A stretch of DNA of 64,000 bases from Halodesulfovibrio marinisediminis DSM 17456 (GCF_900129975.1 NZ_FSRG01000005.1:620001-684000); one strand, 5' to 3'; counted from the stretch's first letter, positions 18,596 through 28,036 are shown. Program-made: numbers and translations. Notes: generated from the sequence alone by a model not told the origin.

Positions 18596-19242
18596 AGCGA
18601 GTTTTGTTCCTGCTTTGGTGGTTCAGGCTTTACCTTTGCAAACGTGAGCCTGTGCATTCTGCATGGGCCATTTGCGGCAATGGCTTCAATATGTGCTTTT
18701 GTGCCATAGCCTTTGTGTCCTGCAAAGCCATATCCACTGTATCGTTTGTCGAGTTTGACCATAAGGTCGTCACGGAAGGTCTTTGCAAGAATTGATGCTG
18801 CAGAAATAGCCTGAATTTTTAAGTCTCCCTTTACAATGCATTGCTGGTCGATGTTGCCTACAATTTCTTTCGGGATTGTGGCGTTGCCGTCAATAGCCAG
18901 CAGGACAGGAGTAACTTTTAGGCATTGTACTGCCCTATGCATTGCATGAAAGGTGGACTGCAAAATATTAATACGATCAATTTCCTGTGGCCAAGCTACG
19001 CCGATTCCCCATGCAAGAGCTTTTTCTTTAATTTGGGGATACAGAGCCTGTCTACGTTTTTCGGTAAGCTTTTTAGAGTCCGTAAGACCTTCGATAGGAT
19101 TGGACGGATCAAGAATACAGGCTCCTGCTACTACAGGACCCGCAAGACAGCCTCGACCTGCTTCGTCAATACCGGCGAAGGGGGTTGCCCAATTTGCTTC
19201 TTCAGACGAAGCCGTGAAAAGCGTAAGCGTATTCTGGTTCAT
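18589..19242 (-). CDS. rnhB: Ribonuclease HII
   Basis: A 217-residue RNase HII, which removes ribonucleotides and RNA primers from DNA-RNA hybrids. The N-terminal catalytic motif [13 protein letters not shown] carries the DEAGRG acidic pair, with further catalytic Asp in [11 protein letters not shown] and the SILAKTFRD segment. It is the first gene of the rnhB-yraN-rsmI series and follows the rplS terminator, so it needs its own promoter or read-through. The start ATG at 19242 gives an ordinary length. Confidence 0.95.
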   Translation of the reverse strand: MNQNTLTLFTASSEEANWATPFAGIDEAGRGCLAGPVVAGACILDPSNPIEGLTDSKKLTEKRRQALYPQIKEKALAWGIGVAWPQEIDRINILQSTFHAMHRAVQCLKVTPVLLAIDGNATIPKEIVGNIDQQCIVKGDLKIQAISAASILAKTFRDDLMVKLDKRYSGYGFAGHKGYGTKAHIEAIAANGPCRMHRLTFAKVKPEPPKQEQNSLW

Positions 19243-19311
19243 AATCGTACCGTTATATTACAGTATACAGGGTAGCATGTGTTGGACAGAGAATATAGCG
19301 TTTGTTGACCG

Positions 19312-19345
19312 CAAAAAAGGGAGCTGGCATTGCCAACTCCCTTTG
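19312..19345 (-). terminator. Terminator of the ffh-rpsP-trmD-rplS operon
   Basis: On the minus strand GGGAGTTGGCA pairs with TGCCAGCTCCC (one G-T) around a short loop, followed by a six-T tract. It lies 25 bases past the rplS stop. Confidence 0.88.
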
Positions 19346-19370
19346 TAACCAAATCGATGAAGTCCTGAGA

Positions 19371-19718
19371 CTACCAGCGGTTTTTCGGCTTGATACGAGC
19401 AGCTTTACCTTTGAGGTTACGGAGGTAGTAAAGGCGGCTACGACGTACGCGGCCTTCCTGAACGAGTTCAACACGCTCGATGGAAGGGGAGTGCATAGGG
19501 AATACACGCTCAACGCCAACACCGTCAGAAATTTTACGTACGGTGAAAGTTGCGTTGGTGGTACCTTTGCTGATGCGAATTACTGCACCCTGGAATACCT
19601 GGATACGTTCTTTTTCGCCTTCGATAATACGCATGTGAACTTTTACAGTGTCACCAGCATTAAACTCAGGGATATCCATGCGAAGCTGTTCGCGTTCGAT
19701 TTTTTCAATAATAGTCAT
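19371..19718 (-). CDS. rplS: 50S ribosomal protein L19
   Basis: A 115-residue L19, located at the 30S-50S interface. The family blocks [26 protein letters not shown] and [15 protein letters not shown] are clear, with the basic C-terminal [11 protein letters not shown] choose the ATG at 19718 ([10 protein letters not shown]), the usual L19 start; the frame remains open 8 codons upstream. Last gene of the operon, directly before the terminator. Confidence 0.97.
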   Translation of the reverse strand: MTIIEKIEREQLRMDIPEFNAGDTVKVHMRIIEGEKERIQVFQGAVIRISKGTTNATFTVRKISDGVGVERVFPMHSPSIERVELVQEGRVRRSRLYYLRNLKGKAARIKPKNRW

Positions 19719-19776
19719 GTTAAAAGCCTTTCTTCGCAGCACGAGGCTGCGTTAAAAAATTACGATACGGTTTAGC

Positions 19777-21054
19777 CTATAAGGCATCACCTAATATCCG
19801 GTCAATTATGATAGCAGCTGCGGTTCTTACGGATAAGTGATTATAACCATCCAAGTATCTTACAGGACGCAGAGTTCTGTCACACATATCCAGAACCTGC
19901 GGCGCAAGACCGTGAGCTGTACCAAAAAGGAGCAGTATCGGTCGGTCCACCATTACGTCACGAAGTTGTTCGTAATGCATGTCGCCAGCCCCTCTGGCAC
20001 TCGTCGCAACCAGTAGAGGGCGTTGGCCGGTACGCTCTATAATATCCTCTATCGCTTCCTCGACATAGCGGACACCCTTGATAATTTGCAGGGCTTCCCC
20101 TCTGTCAGGGTTAGCTGTTGTTCCCGCGCCTGTAACCCAGTGCTTGAGAATATCTGCAAGCATCTGCTGTTGGTCTTCAATAGGCGTTGAAATATAGTAC
20201 CCACCGAGACCATAGGTGCATGAACAGCGGGCTATATCGTGAATATCGAGGTTTGTCAAAGAAACTGCAACAGATTTATTTTCTTTATTGACAACTGGAT
20301 AGTGTACCAATGCGCAATAAAGATTTCGTCCGATGCGTTCTCTGTCTTCATTCTTCAAAATTTCCAAGTCATTAGCGTCGAGTGGGGCGTTATGAAGAAT
20401 GTCGGGTCTTTCATGCAGGGTTAGTTTTAAGGCTTGTTCCTTACGCCACTCTGCAATGCGCTTATGATCACCTGAACGTAAAACTTCCGGTACGGTTAAC
20501 CCCTCATACTCGACAGGGCGAGTATAGTGGGGGTACTCGAGCAGTCCAGAGGAAAAGCTTTCCTCTTCGCCGGAATCTTCATGTCCCATGTAACCCGGAA
20601 CAAGACGGGCAGTGGCTTCGATTATTGAAAGAGCGGCTGTTTCTCCACCATTAAGAACGTAGTCTCCGATGGAAACTGGTTCAATGTCGAAAAGCTCTTC
20701 TAAGCGTGCATCAAAGCCTTCGTACCGTCCGCAAATAATAGTGATATCTTCTTTCTTGGAAAGCTCTTTAGCCATGGACTGGGTAAAAGGCTTTCCTTTA
20801 GGCGCCATCATGAGGATGCGCCCTGGCTTTTTGATATTGCGCAGTGTTTGTACAAGCGGATCAAGCATCATGACCATACCAGGGCCGCCACCATAAGGGC
20901 GGTCGTCGACGGTTTGATGTCTGTCCGTTGCAAATGCACGCGGGTTGTGAAAATCAAAAGCGACAAGACCGGAGTCCGACGCTTTTTTCATAAGCCCACA
21001 TGTAAGCGCAGAGTCAAAAAACTCTGGAAAGAGGCTAACAATGTTAAACTGCAT
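19777..21054 (-). CDS. trmD: tRNA (guanine-N1)-methyltransferase TrmD fused to a second SPOUT methyltransferase domain
   Basis: A 425-residue protein, against about 240-250 for ordinary TrmD. Residues 1 to about 222 are TrmD, which makes m1G37 in tRNAs to prevent frameshifting: DRPYGGGPGMV (51-61), ICGRYEGFDAR (107-117) and the trefoil-knot SIGDYVLNGGETA (128-140). Residues from about 243 to 425 form a separate domain of the kind Pfam calls SAM-dependent RNA methyltransferase (Methyltrn_RNA_4), with SPOUT-like LLLFGTAHGLAPQVL and YNHLSVRTAAAIIIDRI near its end. This fusion is known in Desulfovibrio-type genomes; the target of the second domain is not established. Positioned as usual between rimM and rplS. 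Confidence 0.94.
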   Translation of the reverse strand: MQFNIVSLFPEFFDSALTCGLMKKASDSGLVAFDFHNPRAFATDRHQTVDDRPYGGGPGMVMMLDPLVQTLRNIKKPGRILMMAPKGKPFTQSMAKELSKKEDITIICGRYEGFDARLEELFDIEPVSIGDYVLNGGETAALSIIEATARLVPGYMGHEDSGEEESFSSGLLEYPHYTRPVEYEGLTVPEVLRSGDHKRIAEWRKEQALKLTLHERPDILHNAPLDANDLEILKNEDRERIGRNLYCALVHYPVVNKENKSVAVSLTNLDIHDIARCSCTYGLGGYYISTPIEDQQQMLADILKHWVTGAGTTANPDRGEALQIIKGVRYVEEAIEDIIERTGQRPLLVATSARGAGDMHYEQLRDVMVDRPILLLFGTAHGLAPQVLDMCDRTLRPVRYLDGYNHLSVRTAAAIIIDRILGDAL

Positions 21055-21061
21055 AATGGCG

Positions 21062-21592
21062 CTACTTCTCGCTTAAGTACAGTTCCAGTAAGCCGGGAGG
21101 CGGCGCTATGGTAACAGTTTCATTTTCAATGTCGATGTTGCTGACAAATTCTTCTGTAGCAGGGAAGAGTACTTCTTTCTTGTCTTCAGTTGTAATAACC
21201 CAGACTTCTGCACCGAGGTTGAATTGGAATGCTGTGATGCGGCCAACAAGTGTGCCGTCTTCAAGCACTACATTCATTCCTTCAAGCTGGTGGAGGTACA
21301 CTTCTTCTTCAGTGAGTTCCGGCAAATCAGCATCGGGAACCAAAACCTTCACATTGCGTAATTCTTCTGCACAGTTTCGGTCGCGGCAACTTTCAAGCGT
21401 AAGTAATTCCTGCCCCTTGTGAGGGCGGGAAGAGATAACCTTGTGTTCAACAGGTTTACTTTTGCCTTTTTGAAGCCAGACTGAGCCTTTCAACAGAAAA
21501 GGGGAGTCTGCGAAGTAATTAACGCAGACTTCCCCCCGCAATCCGTGTGGCTTGACTATCAATCCAATTTCAATGAAATGAGTTTCAGTCAT
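21062..21592 (-). CDS. rimM: Ribosome maturation factor RimM
   Basis: A 176-residue RimM, a 30S assembly factor that binds S19 and helps 16S rRNA processing. The N-terminal barrel has IGLIVKPHGLRGEVCV and the C-terminal PRC-barrel carries EEVYLHQLEGMNV, VLFPATEEFVSNID and the closing PPGLLEL. It sits between khpA and trmD, 7 bases from the latter, in the standard rpsP-rimM-trmD-rplS order. Confidence 0.95.
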   Translation of the reverse strand: MTETHFIEIGLIVKPHGLRGEVCVNYFADSPFLLKGSVWLQKGKSKPVEHKVISSRPHKGQELLTLESCRDRNCAEELRNVKVLVPDADLPELTEEEVYLHQLEGMNVVLEDGTLVGRITAFQFNLGAEVWVITTEDKKEVLFPATEEFVSNIDIENETVTIAPPPGLLELYLSEK

Positions 21593-21608
21593 GTGCCCTT
21601 AGGACGTT

Positions 21609-21842
21609 CTATTCAAGAATTTCCAGAACGGAACGTTTCTTGGCTTTTGTGGAGGCGGCGCCGAGGATGGTGCGCATTGCGCGAGCAGTGCGTCCCTGTT
21701 TGCCGATTACCTTGCCAAGGTCTTCTTTTGCAACCTTGAGTTCCAGAACAGATGTCTGTTCACCTTCAACTTCGGTAACGATAACTTCGTCAGGGTTGTC
21801 CACCAGTGACTTAGCGATGTACTCAACTAGATCTTTCAACAC
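21609..21842 (-). CDS. khpA: KH-domain RNA-binding protein KhpA
   Basis: A 77-residue single KH-domain protein with the GxxG loop as GKQG at residues 47-50 inside [14 protein letters not shown]. KhpA-type proteins bind RNA and, in Gram-positives, act with KhpB/Jag in cell-envelope control. The gene lies between rpsP and rimM, its usual place in this operon. Function in this lineage is inferred from the family. Confidence 0.93.
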   Translation of the reverse strand: MLKDLVEYIAKSLVDNPDEVIVTEVEGEQTSVLELKVAKEDLGKVIGKQGRTARAMRTILGAASTKAKKRSVLEILE

Positions 21843-21924
21843 GACTCACCTCCACTCGTTGTTCAGCATGATATCAATATTAACTATCGATGACCTGCTG
21901 AGAGAAAGCTGTCAATAGAAAAAG

Positions 21925-22161
21925 CTACTTAGCTTTTTTGATAAGACCACGAACGGTTGGAGTAGGCTCAGCGCCTTCTGCAAGCCATTTCTCGATCTTT
22001 TCCATGTCGAGCTTGATTTCAGCTGGTTCAACCATAGGGTTGTAGTAACCGAGGTATTCAAGAGGACGTCCGTCGCGACGGCTCAGGTTGTTAGCTGCCA
22101 CAACGCGGTAAAATGCACGCTTCTTGTTGCCCATACGGGTCAGTCTCAACTTAACGGCCAT
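21925..22161 (-). CDS. rpsP: 30S ribosomal protein S16
   Basis: A 78-residue S16 with the family N-terminus [20 protein letters not shown] and the segment [13 protein letters not shown]. Length is typical for short S16 proteins. Second gene of the ffh operon. Confidence 0.97.
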   Translation of the reverse strand: MAVKLRLTRMGNKKRAFYRVVAANNLSRRDGRPLEYLGYYNPMVEPAEIKLDMEKIEKWLAEGAEPTPTVRGLIKKAK

Positions 22162-22261
22162 ATTGTTGTTCTCCCATTATATTTTGTAATCATATGGTTT
22201 TTTTTTAAGAAAGCAATACTGACATTGTTGAGTCAGCGTATTTCTTTATTCAGGAGCGTAA

Positions 22262-23809
22262 TTATTTTTTCTTACGACCCTGTTTTTTCTTTTTCTTTTC
22301 TTTTTTGCGTGCGTCGCGCTTTTTCTGGAGTTCTTTTTTTGTTGGGCCGGAGGAATCATCCATGCCCATACCAGGTAAGCCGCCCATGCCCGGGAGACCG
22401 CCCATACCAGGTAAGCCACCCATGCCGCCAAGAGCATTCATATCAGGCAGTTCGCCGCCACCTAAACCGCCCATGCCAGGAAGTTTAGGGAATTTGCCTT
22501 TTTTGCCCTTGCCGCCGCCCATCATCTGTTTCATCATCTGACGCATTTGCGTAAAACTTTTGATAAGGTCGTTAACGTCTTTGAGTTTAAGACCACAACC
22601 TTTAGCAATACGCTCTTTACGACTCTGGTTGATGAGCTGTGGATTACGACGCTCCTGATTCGTCATTGAGTTGATAATAGCCTCAACGCGATTCAGTTCG
22701 CTATCCGGCACATTAAGATCGCCCAATTTGTTTTTGAGCGCGCCCATGCCCGGAATCATTTTCAAGATGCTGTCCAGTGAACCGATTTTTTTCATGCGGC
22801 GCATTTGGGTACGGAAATCTTCGAAGTCGAATTCCGCTTTCTGCATCTTACGAGCCATTTCTTCGGCTTCTTTTTCGCTTACTTCAGCTTGCGCTTTTTC
22901 AACGAGCGTAAGCACGTCGCCCATTCCAAGGATACGACCTGCAATACGGTCCGGATGGAAAATTTCCATCTCAGAAAGTTTTTCACCCATACCGACAAAT
23001 TTAACGGACTTGCCAGTAACGGATTTAATGGAAAGCGCAGCACCACCACGTGCGTCACCATCCATTTTGGTGAGTACTACACCAGAAATTTCAAGCTGTT
23101 CGTTAAAGGATTCTGCAACGGTTACGGCATCCTGACCGGTCATTGCGTCCGCAACGAACAAGATCTCCTGTGGAGAAACGTTGCCTTTGATCGTAGCAAG
23201 TTCTTCCATCAACTGCTCGTCAATATGAAGACGACCAGCGGTATCGATCAATACTACATCGTACCCTTGCTCTTTTGCTTCATCAAGAGCGGCGGATGCG
23301 ATGTCTACCGGATTCATGTCCGGAGTGGACTGATACGCAGGAATACCCAGCTGTTTTGCCAGTGTGTGTAACTGGTCAATCGCAGCAGGGCGGTAAACGT
23401 CAGCCGGAACAAGGAACGGCTTTTTGTTTTGCTTGCGCAACAGGTTGGCGAGCTTTGCAGAAGAGGTAGTTTTACCGGAACCCTGCAAGCCGACCATCAT
23501 AACGACTGCCGGTTTTGCACCAGCGAGATCCAGCTCAGTGGTGTCACCACCAAGCAGGTCTACAAGCTCGTCGTGTACTATCTTGATTACCTGCTGTGCA
23601 GGGTCGACACCTTTCAGTACATCCTGGCCAAGACATTTTTCGCCAACACGTGCGATAAATTCTTTAACAACTTTAAAGTTAACGTCTGCTTCGAGCAGCG
23701 CAAGGCGCACTTCTCTCAGGCCAGCCTGTACATTTTCTTCGTTCAAGGTCTTTTGACCACTGAACTTTTCAAATACACCGTTTAATCTGTCAGATAAGGT
23801 CTCAAACAT
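22262..23809 (-). CDS. ffh: Signal recognition particle protein Ffh (SRP54)
   Basis: A 515-residue Ffh, the GTPase that with 4.5S RNA recognises signal sequences on nascent chains. The N domain is followed by the NG GTPase: GLQGSGKTTSSAKLA (G1), DTAGRLHIDE (G3) and TKMDGDARGG (G4). The M domain is methionine-rich. The C-terminus is unusual: tandem GGLPGM repeats (three copies, encoded near 22375-22420) followed by a very basic Lys/Arg tail. I use the ATG at 23809 (MFETLSDRL) with GGAG five bases upstream; a GTG two codons earlier is less likely. First gene of the operon. Confidence 0.96.
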   Translation of the reverse strand: MFETLSDRLNGVFEKFSGQKTLNEENVQAGLREVRLALLEADVNFKVVKEFIARVGEKCLGQDVLKGVDPAQQVIKIVHDELVDLLGGDTTELDLAGAKPAVVMMVGLQGSGKTTSSAKLANLLRKQNKKPFLVPADVYRPAAIDQLHTLAKQLGIPAYQSTPDMNPVDIASAALDEAKEQGYDVVLIDTAGRLHIDEQLMEELATIKGNVSPQEILFVADAMTGQDAVTVAESFNEQLEISGVVLTKMDGDARGGAALSIKSVTGKSVKFVGMGEKLSEMEIFHPDRIAGRILGMGDVLTLVEKAQAEVSEKEAEEMARKMQKAEFDFEDFRTQMRRMKKIGSLDSILKMIPGMGALKNKLGDLNVPDSELNRVEAIINSMTNQERRNPQLINQSRKERIAKGCGLKLKDVNDLIKSFTQMRQMMKQMMGGGKGKKGKFPKLPGMGGLGGGELPDMNALGGMGGLPGMGGLPGMGGLPGMGMDDSSGPTKKELQKKRDARKKEKKKKKQGRKKK

Positions 23810-24175
23810 CAGCACTCCGCAAGATAGACATAAGAGATGGTTCGTTAAGTGAGATTACGAAATAAGTCAAGTTTAGAATAGCAGATGACTAAGCACCTCA
23901 ACCGGCAAGCGAGGTGTACTGCATTTCATAATGAAAGGAAAGTGGGCATTTCAGGATAGATATGTGCTGCCGGTTAGCAAAGATAAATAGTGTATTGTTT
24001 TTGTCGGTTATTAAAATGAGAGTTTTGATGTTGTAAGCATAATTTATAACCTGATGCTCAATCGATCCTTTAGTCTTGTTCAACATGTTATAATATCAAA
24101 TAAATAGCATGGAGAATAAATATAGTTTGAATTCGTAGATTCATTTTAATTGAGCGAAAGGATTCTTATTGAAAT
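23810..24175. other. AT-rich intergenic region between ffh and the acidic orphan
   Basis: These 366 bases separate two divergent genes and must hold both promoters. On the minus strand TTGACT (near 23865) could be a -35 element for ffh, but no convincing -10 follows at proper spacing. The region is clearly more AT-rich than the flanking ffh. The short open frames here have no ribosome binding sites. I see no structured RNA. Confidence 0.4.
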
Positions 24176-25339
24176 ATGTCTACATTTCGTATTGCCTCTC
24201 TTATTCATCGTTTTTTATTGCAAAAGTCAGAGAGTGAAGATGGACAGACAACATCTGCAGCCAGTGGTGAAGACAGCCAGCAGATTAATTTAGCTTCTGA
24301 AGAAGGGCATGAAGATGATGAGCAGTCATCTTTGCTTTTTATCGGAAATAATTCAGATGATTCTCTGAGCGTTGCTGGCGATTATTCGTTTCTTTTACCC
24401 CAAAGTGAACATCTGTTGGGAGCGTTTCCTTCTGAAGAAGACCCGCCGACATTTTTTACTCTAGAAGCAACATGGGACTCTCCAGAATGTATTATGGACG
24501 ATTCCTCATTTGCACTAAATGTTGCAGCGCAATCTGGTCCTTTCGTTTTTTTTGCGGAACAAGTTGTCAGCAGCTTGAGTCGGCATTCTTCATTCCTCTC
24601 TGTTAGTGATGGAGAGATAGATAGTGAATCCCCAACGCTTAGTCTTGTGCCCCAAAATCATTATCATCCAGATTCTGATTCCTCACCTTTTTCTTTGTCG
24701 GATTTGTTTTCTCAGCCGACAGATAATTTTTTTGTTGAAGTGTCTTCTGAATCAGATTTTGAGAGTGTACAGCACCCTGAAGTCGTACTGCGTATGGATA
24801 TAGTAGAAGAAGTGCTTAGTGGAGAGGTCCTGACTACCGACAATGATGCTTCGATATATTTTTATGATGGTGAACCGATAGAAATAGGTGTTCCTGTAGT
24901 GTTGGAGCCGACTGGAGATAGGTTCACCGGCCATACTTCAGGAGGTGGTGATAGGCCTGTGCATATTTTTCCCCCTAAGGGGCAAGCCATTGCATTAGCA
25001 GATGAATATGGAAAGAACGTCGTTCTAAGGCTTGACGCCGGAAGAGGAGATGAAGACCTTGTTCTTGATCTTGCTAAGTTTCATCCGGAAGATATTATTT
25101 TGGTAACTAAATTTGAGCTTGGGCGTGACACTTTGAGCATTAAGTCTCTCTTGGGTGCAGAAACTGTAGAGACATTGTGGGATAACGCTCCTACCGATTG
25201 CGTTGGCAAGGAGGGGGAGGCGATACTTGGTTTCTCTGTCGATCGCGATAAAGGTGAAGAGTGTACAGTAGCCTTTGTCGGATTGACCCATGAAGACTAT
25301 ATGGAGTTTTTATCGGCTGCTATGCATAAGGTCACTTAA
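24176..25339 (+). CDS. Acidic, serine-rich protein of unknown function
   Basis: I do not recognise this 387-residue protein. Residues 1-230 are very rich in Ser, Asp and Glu with few basic residues, and look low-complexity or disordered. No signal peptide or membrane helix is evident. The C-terminal third is more ordered and contains alternating hydrophobic/acidic segments such as DEDLVLDLAKFHPEDIILV and FELGRDTLSIKSLL, which resemble the end domains of type I secreted (RTX-like) proteins; glycine-rich calcium repeats are absent, so this is only a hint. The ribosome binding site is weak (AGGA, 13 bases upstream). It is a single gene in an AT-rich island, convergent with the next gene. Acquisition by transfer is possible. 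Confidence 0.7.
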   Translation: MSTFRIASLIHRFLLQKSESEDGQTTSAASGEDSQQINLASEEGHEDDEQSSLLFIGNNSDDSLSVAGDYSFLLPQSEHLLGAFPSEEDPPTFFTLEATWDSPECIMDDSSFALNVAAQSGPFVFFAEQVVSSLSRHSSFLSVSDGEIDSESPTLSLVPQNHYHPDSDSSPFSLSDLFSQPTDNFFVEVSSESDFESVQHPEVVLRMDIVEEVLSGEVLTTDNDASIYFYDGEPIEIGVPVVLEPTGDRFTGHTSGGGDRPVHIFPPKGQAIALADEYGKNVVLRLDAGRGDEDLVLDLAKFHPEDIILVTKFELGRDTLSIKSLLGAETVETLWDNAPTDCVGKEGEAILGFSVDRDKGEECTVAFVGLTHEDYMEFLSAAMHKVT

Positions 25340-25355
25340 TTTTAATAGCTGGGTG

Positions 25356-26429
25356 TTAGTAAACACTGATGTCGTGCGTGGGCAGTAACTCTTGAAGTAT
25401 ATAGGTTCTGTGTATCGCTGCTGCTTGATAAAATTTATAAATATCCATCTCTGTAATTAGAGCGCAATCAGAACAGCTTGCCAGTTCTTCGCAGCTGTTT
25501 TTCCACATCTGCCCTTTGTAAGGGGGGATTTCTTCCTGACGTCCTTCTAAAAAAACTCCCTGAGCCATGGCAAATTGCCAAAACCCCGAACGTTGATGCT
25601 TGTTGCCGGGACTCGCAAAGATGATTGCAAGTGAGTCTTGTATAGTATCGAACGGTACTGGTGAAGTTTCAGCAAGGTCAGGGCGTTGGTTCGCAAATTG
25701 CACAAATAAGGCATAGAGTGCTTCTGCTGCTTCCATGAAATCGTCAGTGTTATAACGGCGTATGGTTCGATTCGGATTTTCTTCTGTTTTGTATGACCAA
25801 GCGAGGTAAGGCAGATCTGGATATGAAGCTACTGCGCCGTGTCCAAGTGTCCCCATGAGCTCCTTTTCTGATAAGATTCTGATGTTTGGATGAACGTATT
25901 CGAATCTTTCAAAAAATCGCATCCGTTCTTCAGCAAGAGCGGAATCTTCATTGAGAGGTTCCATTACTGTGATAGAGTCTTGAGCAATCGTGTTTTTTCG
26001 GGAGCTTGCGCCGCAAAAATTGTAGTGTGAGAAGGTGTCTGCAAGCACATGGGCAGCTATTCCCATCAGCTGGGGAGCAAACGGTTTGTGAGATAGGTGC
26101 AGGTGATTGTCGACCATCTCTGTGGCGGTAGTGCTGTTCTTCCGGCAGATGAGCCGTTCAGTGAATGTGTCTCCAGAAGCTGCGGGGAGAAAGTGGAAAG
26201 GAATCCAAATACTCCGTTGGGCACTTGAAGAGATATTTTCTGTCTGTTCGAAATGATGTCCCGTGGCAACGGCAGTCATCTGTCCACCGTCCGCAAATTG
26301 AATAGTCGTTGAAGTAGTGTTGTCATCAACAAACTGGGAGGAATTGGCTATGAGTTCTGCCGTTTCCTGATCTAGTCCCGCAATTCGTGCCAAGGTATAT
26401 GTCCCGTAATAATGCATATCAATTTGCAT
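25356..26429 (-). CDS. DUF6765-like protein, possible metal-dependent hydrolase
   Basis: A 357-residue cytoplasmic-looking protein starting MQIDMHYYGTYTLARIAGL, a pattern I associate with the DUF6765 family. Histidine and aspartate clusters are conspicuous: MHYYGTY at the start, GHHFEQ, DNHLHLSHK, and IAAHVLADTFSHYNFCG around residue 150. The H-x(3)-D-x(3)-H arrangement recalls zinc-dependent phospholipase C/P1-nuclease folds, but that is inference. No signal peptide. It stands alone between the acidic orphan (convergent) and an aminotransferase (same strand but behind a terminator). Confidence 0.65.
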   Translation of the reverse strand: MQIDMHYYGTYTLARIAGLDQETAELIANSSQFVDDNTTSTTIQFADGGQMTAVATGHHFEQTENISSSAQRSIWIPFHFLPAASGDTFTERLICRKNSTTATEMVDNHLHLSHKPFAPQLMGIAAHVLADTFSHYNFCGASSRKNTIAQDSITVMEPLNEDSALAEERMRFFERFEYVHPNIRILSEKELMGTLGHGAVASYPDLPYLAWSYKTEENPNRTIRRYNTDDFMEAAEALYALFVQFANQRPDLAETSPVPFDTIQDSLAIIFASPGNKHQRSGFWQFAMAQGVFLEGRQEEIPPYKGQMWKNSCEELASCSDCALITEMDIYKFYQAAAIHRTYILQELLPTHDISVY

Positions 26430-26551
26430 GATGTGTTGCCCCCCTGAGTTTGATTGCTGCCAGCTAAAAATCGTTGAAGTTTAAAAGAACATATTATTAT
26501 TGTTTTACAAAATCAGTTATTTAATACTTTCAAGGTGCCTTTTTAGGGACG

Positions 26552-26589
26552 AAAAAAAAGGGTGTGGAGGTAATGTTCCACACCCTTAT
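26552..26589 (-). terminator. Terminator after the aminotransferase gene
   Basis: GGGTGTGGA pairs with TCCACACCC around an 8-base loop; on the minus strand it is followed by eight Ts. It lies 15 bases after the aminotransferase stop. Confidence 0.9.
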
Positions 26590-26603
26590 TTCTTGTAACT
26601 TTA

Positions 26604-27794
26604 TTAGGCTAAGCTTTCAATTGCGCGTTTAAAGCCTTCTGCTGAGCGGTTGATTACCTCTTCCTCTACACAGAATGTGAGGCGGAAGTAGCCCGGACCA
26701 CCGAAGCCCGTGCCAGGAACTGCGAGGATTTTTTCCTCCATCAAGCGGTTGCAGAACGTTACGTCATCTCCGCCTGGCGCTTTAGGGAAGAAGTAGAATG
26801 CACCTTTTGGAAGATGGAAATCGTACCCTGCATTAGAAAGAACTTTTGCCATGGCATCACGGCGTCTTTCGTAGATGGAAGGATCAACCTGTGCGTCGAG
26901 CGCTGCTTTAAGCATGTGCTGGCCAACTACTGGCGGGTTTACAAAGCCGAGGATTCGGTTTGTGAGCATGAGACCGTTAATAAGCTGGCCACGATCTTTC
27001 ATACGTGGACTTAGGGCTATGTAGCCAACCCGTTCTCCTGCCATGGAAAGATTTTTGGAGAAGGAAGACATGACTACTGCGTAGTCGTACAGAGGGAGGA
27101 TGCTTGGAACTTCTACACCATCAAAGGCGAGGAAACGGTATGGCTCATCCGCAATCAGGTAGACAGGACGACCGTTGGCTTTGGTGTGCTTCTCAAGCAC
27201 AGCTGCAAGCTCTGTAAGTTCTTCTTTGGTGTATACCGCGCCAGTAGGATTGTTTGGGGAGTTGATGATGAGTGCGCGGGTTTTTGGGGTAATAGCAGCA
27301 TCAATAGCATCAACATCCAGCTCGAAGGTGTCCGGTTTGGACATAACTGTCCGGAATGTGGCCTGATGGTTGGATGTGTAGAAGCCGTATTCCACAAAGA
27401 AAGGAGCAACGGCGAGAACTTCATCGCCTGGTTCCATAACTGCGCGGAAGAATGCGTTCATAGCGCCAGCTGCACCGCAAGTGAGTACAGCATCGTCAGC
27501 TGTAATTTCAACGCCTTGTTCTTTTTTGACTAGGTCAGCAATAATCTGACGTGCCCATGGGAAACCGCCGTTCGGCATATAGCCGAAGGTAAACGGTTTG
27601 TTTGTTTCCTTGGCAAGGTCTGTGAGAATGTCCTCGATCATTGCTGGAGCCGGTACGTCAGGGTTTCCGAGACTGAAGTCGCATACTGCATCTGCACCGT
27701 ATTGCTTCTTCAGAGCAATGCCGGATTCAAACATTTTTCGGATCCATGAAGAGTTCTCGATGAATCCGGTAATTTGAGAGGAGAGAAGTTGCAT
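26604..27794 (-). CDS. Class I/II PLP-dependent aminotransferase
   Basis: A 396-residue fold-type I aminotransferase of the aspartate/aromatic group. Features in order: FSLGNPDVPAP near residue 40, INSPNNPTGAVYTKEEL (177-193), ADEPYRFLAF (215-224), the PLP-binding Lys247 in SSFSKNLSMAGERVGYIA, and the C-terminal substrate Arg in YFRLTFCV. Aspartate-like aminotransferases transfer amino groups between an amino acid and 2-oxoglutarate; the exact donor cannot be fixed from sequence. It is a single-gene unit with a terminator behind it. Confidence 0.88.
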   Translation of the reverse strand: MQLLSSQITGFIENSSWIRKMFESGIALKKQYGADAVCDFSLGNPDVPAPAMIEDILTDLAKETNKPFTFGYMPNGGFPWARQIIADLVKKEQGVEITADDAVLTCGAAGAMNAFFRAVMEPGDEVLAVAPFFVEYGFYTSNHQATFRTVMSKPDTFELDVDAIDAAITPKTRALIINSPNNPTGAVYTKEELTELAAVLEKHTKANGRPVYLIADEPYRFLAFDGVEVPSILPLYDYAVVMSSFSKNLSMAGERVGYIALSPRMKDRGQLINGLMLTNRILGFVNPPVVGQHMLKAALDAQVDPSIYERRRDAMAKVLSNAGYDFHLPKGAFYFFPKAPGGDDVTFCNRLMEEKILAVPGTGFGGPGYFRLTFCVEEEVINRSAEGFKRAIESLA

Positions 27795-28036
27795 GAGATA
27801 CCTCGTATGAATACGTCGTAATTATAGATTGATGACAAAAAATATTAAGCAGCTGTGTCGCTCTAAAGGTTGGAGCGTCGCATGCCGTGTTGGAGCGACG
27901 TGTCTTTATATTTTATTAGATTTGACAAGCTTAGCTCTTCGCAAGCGGTACGAAGTAGGTTTTGTCGGTATTTTTTTACTAAATTGTAACTGAAATTGAT
28001 AGGCAATCTTATGACAACTGTCCAGTTTCGGAGAAT

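Noticed and set aside
22360-22450. Short tandem repeats considered as a CRISPR or minisatellite
   Set aside because: They are in-frame GGLPGM codon repeats within ffh, without spacers.
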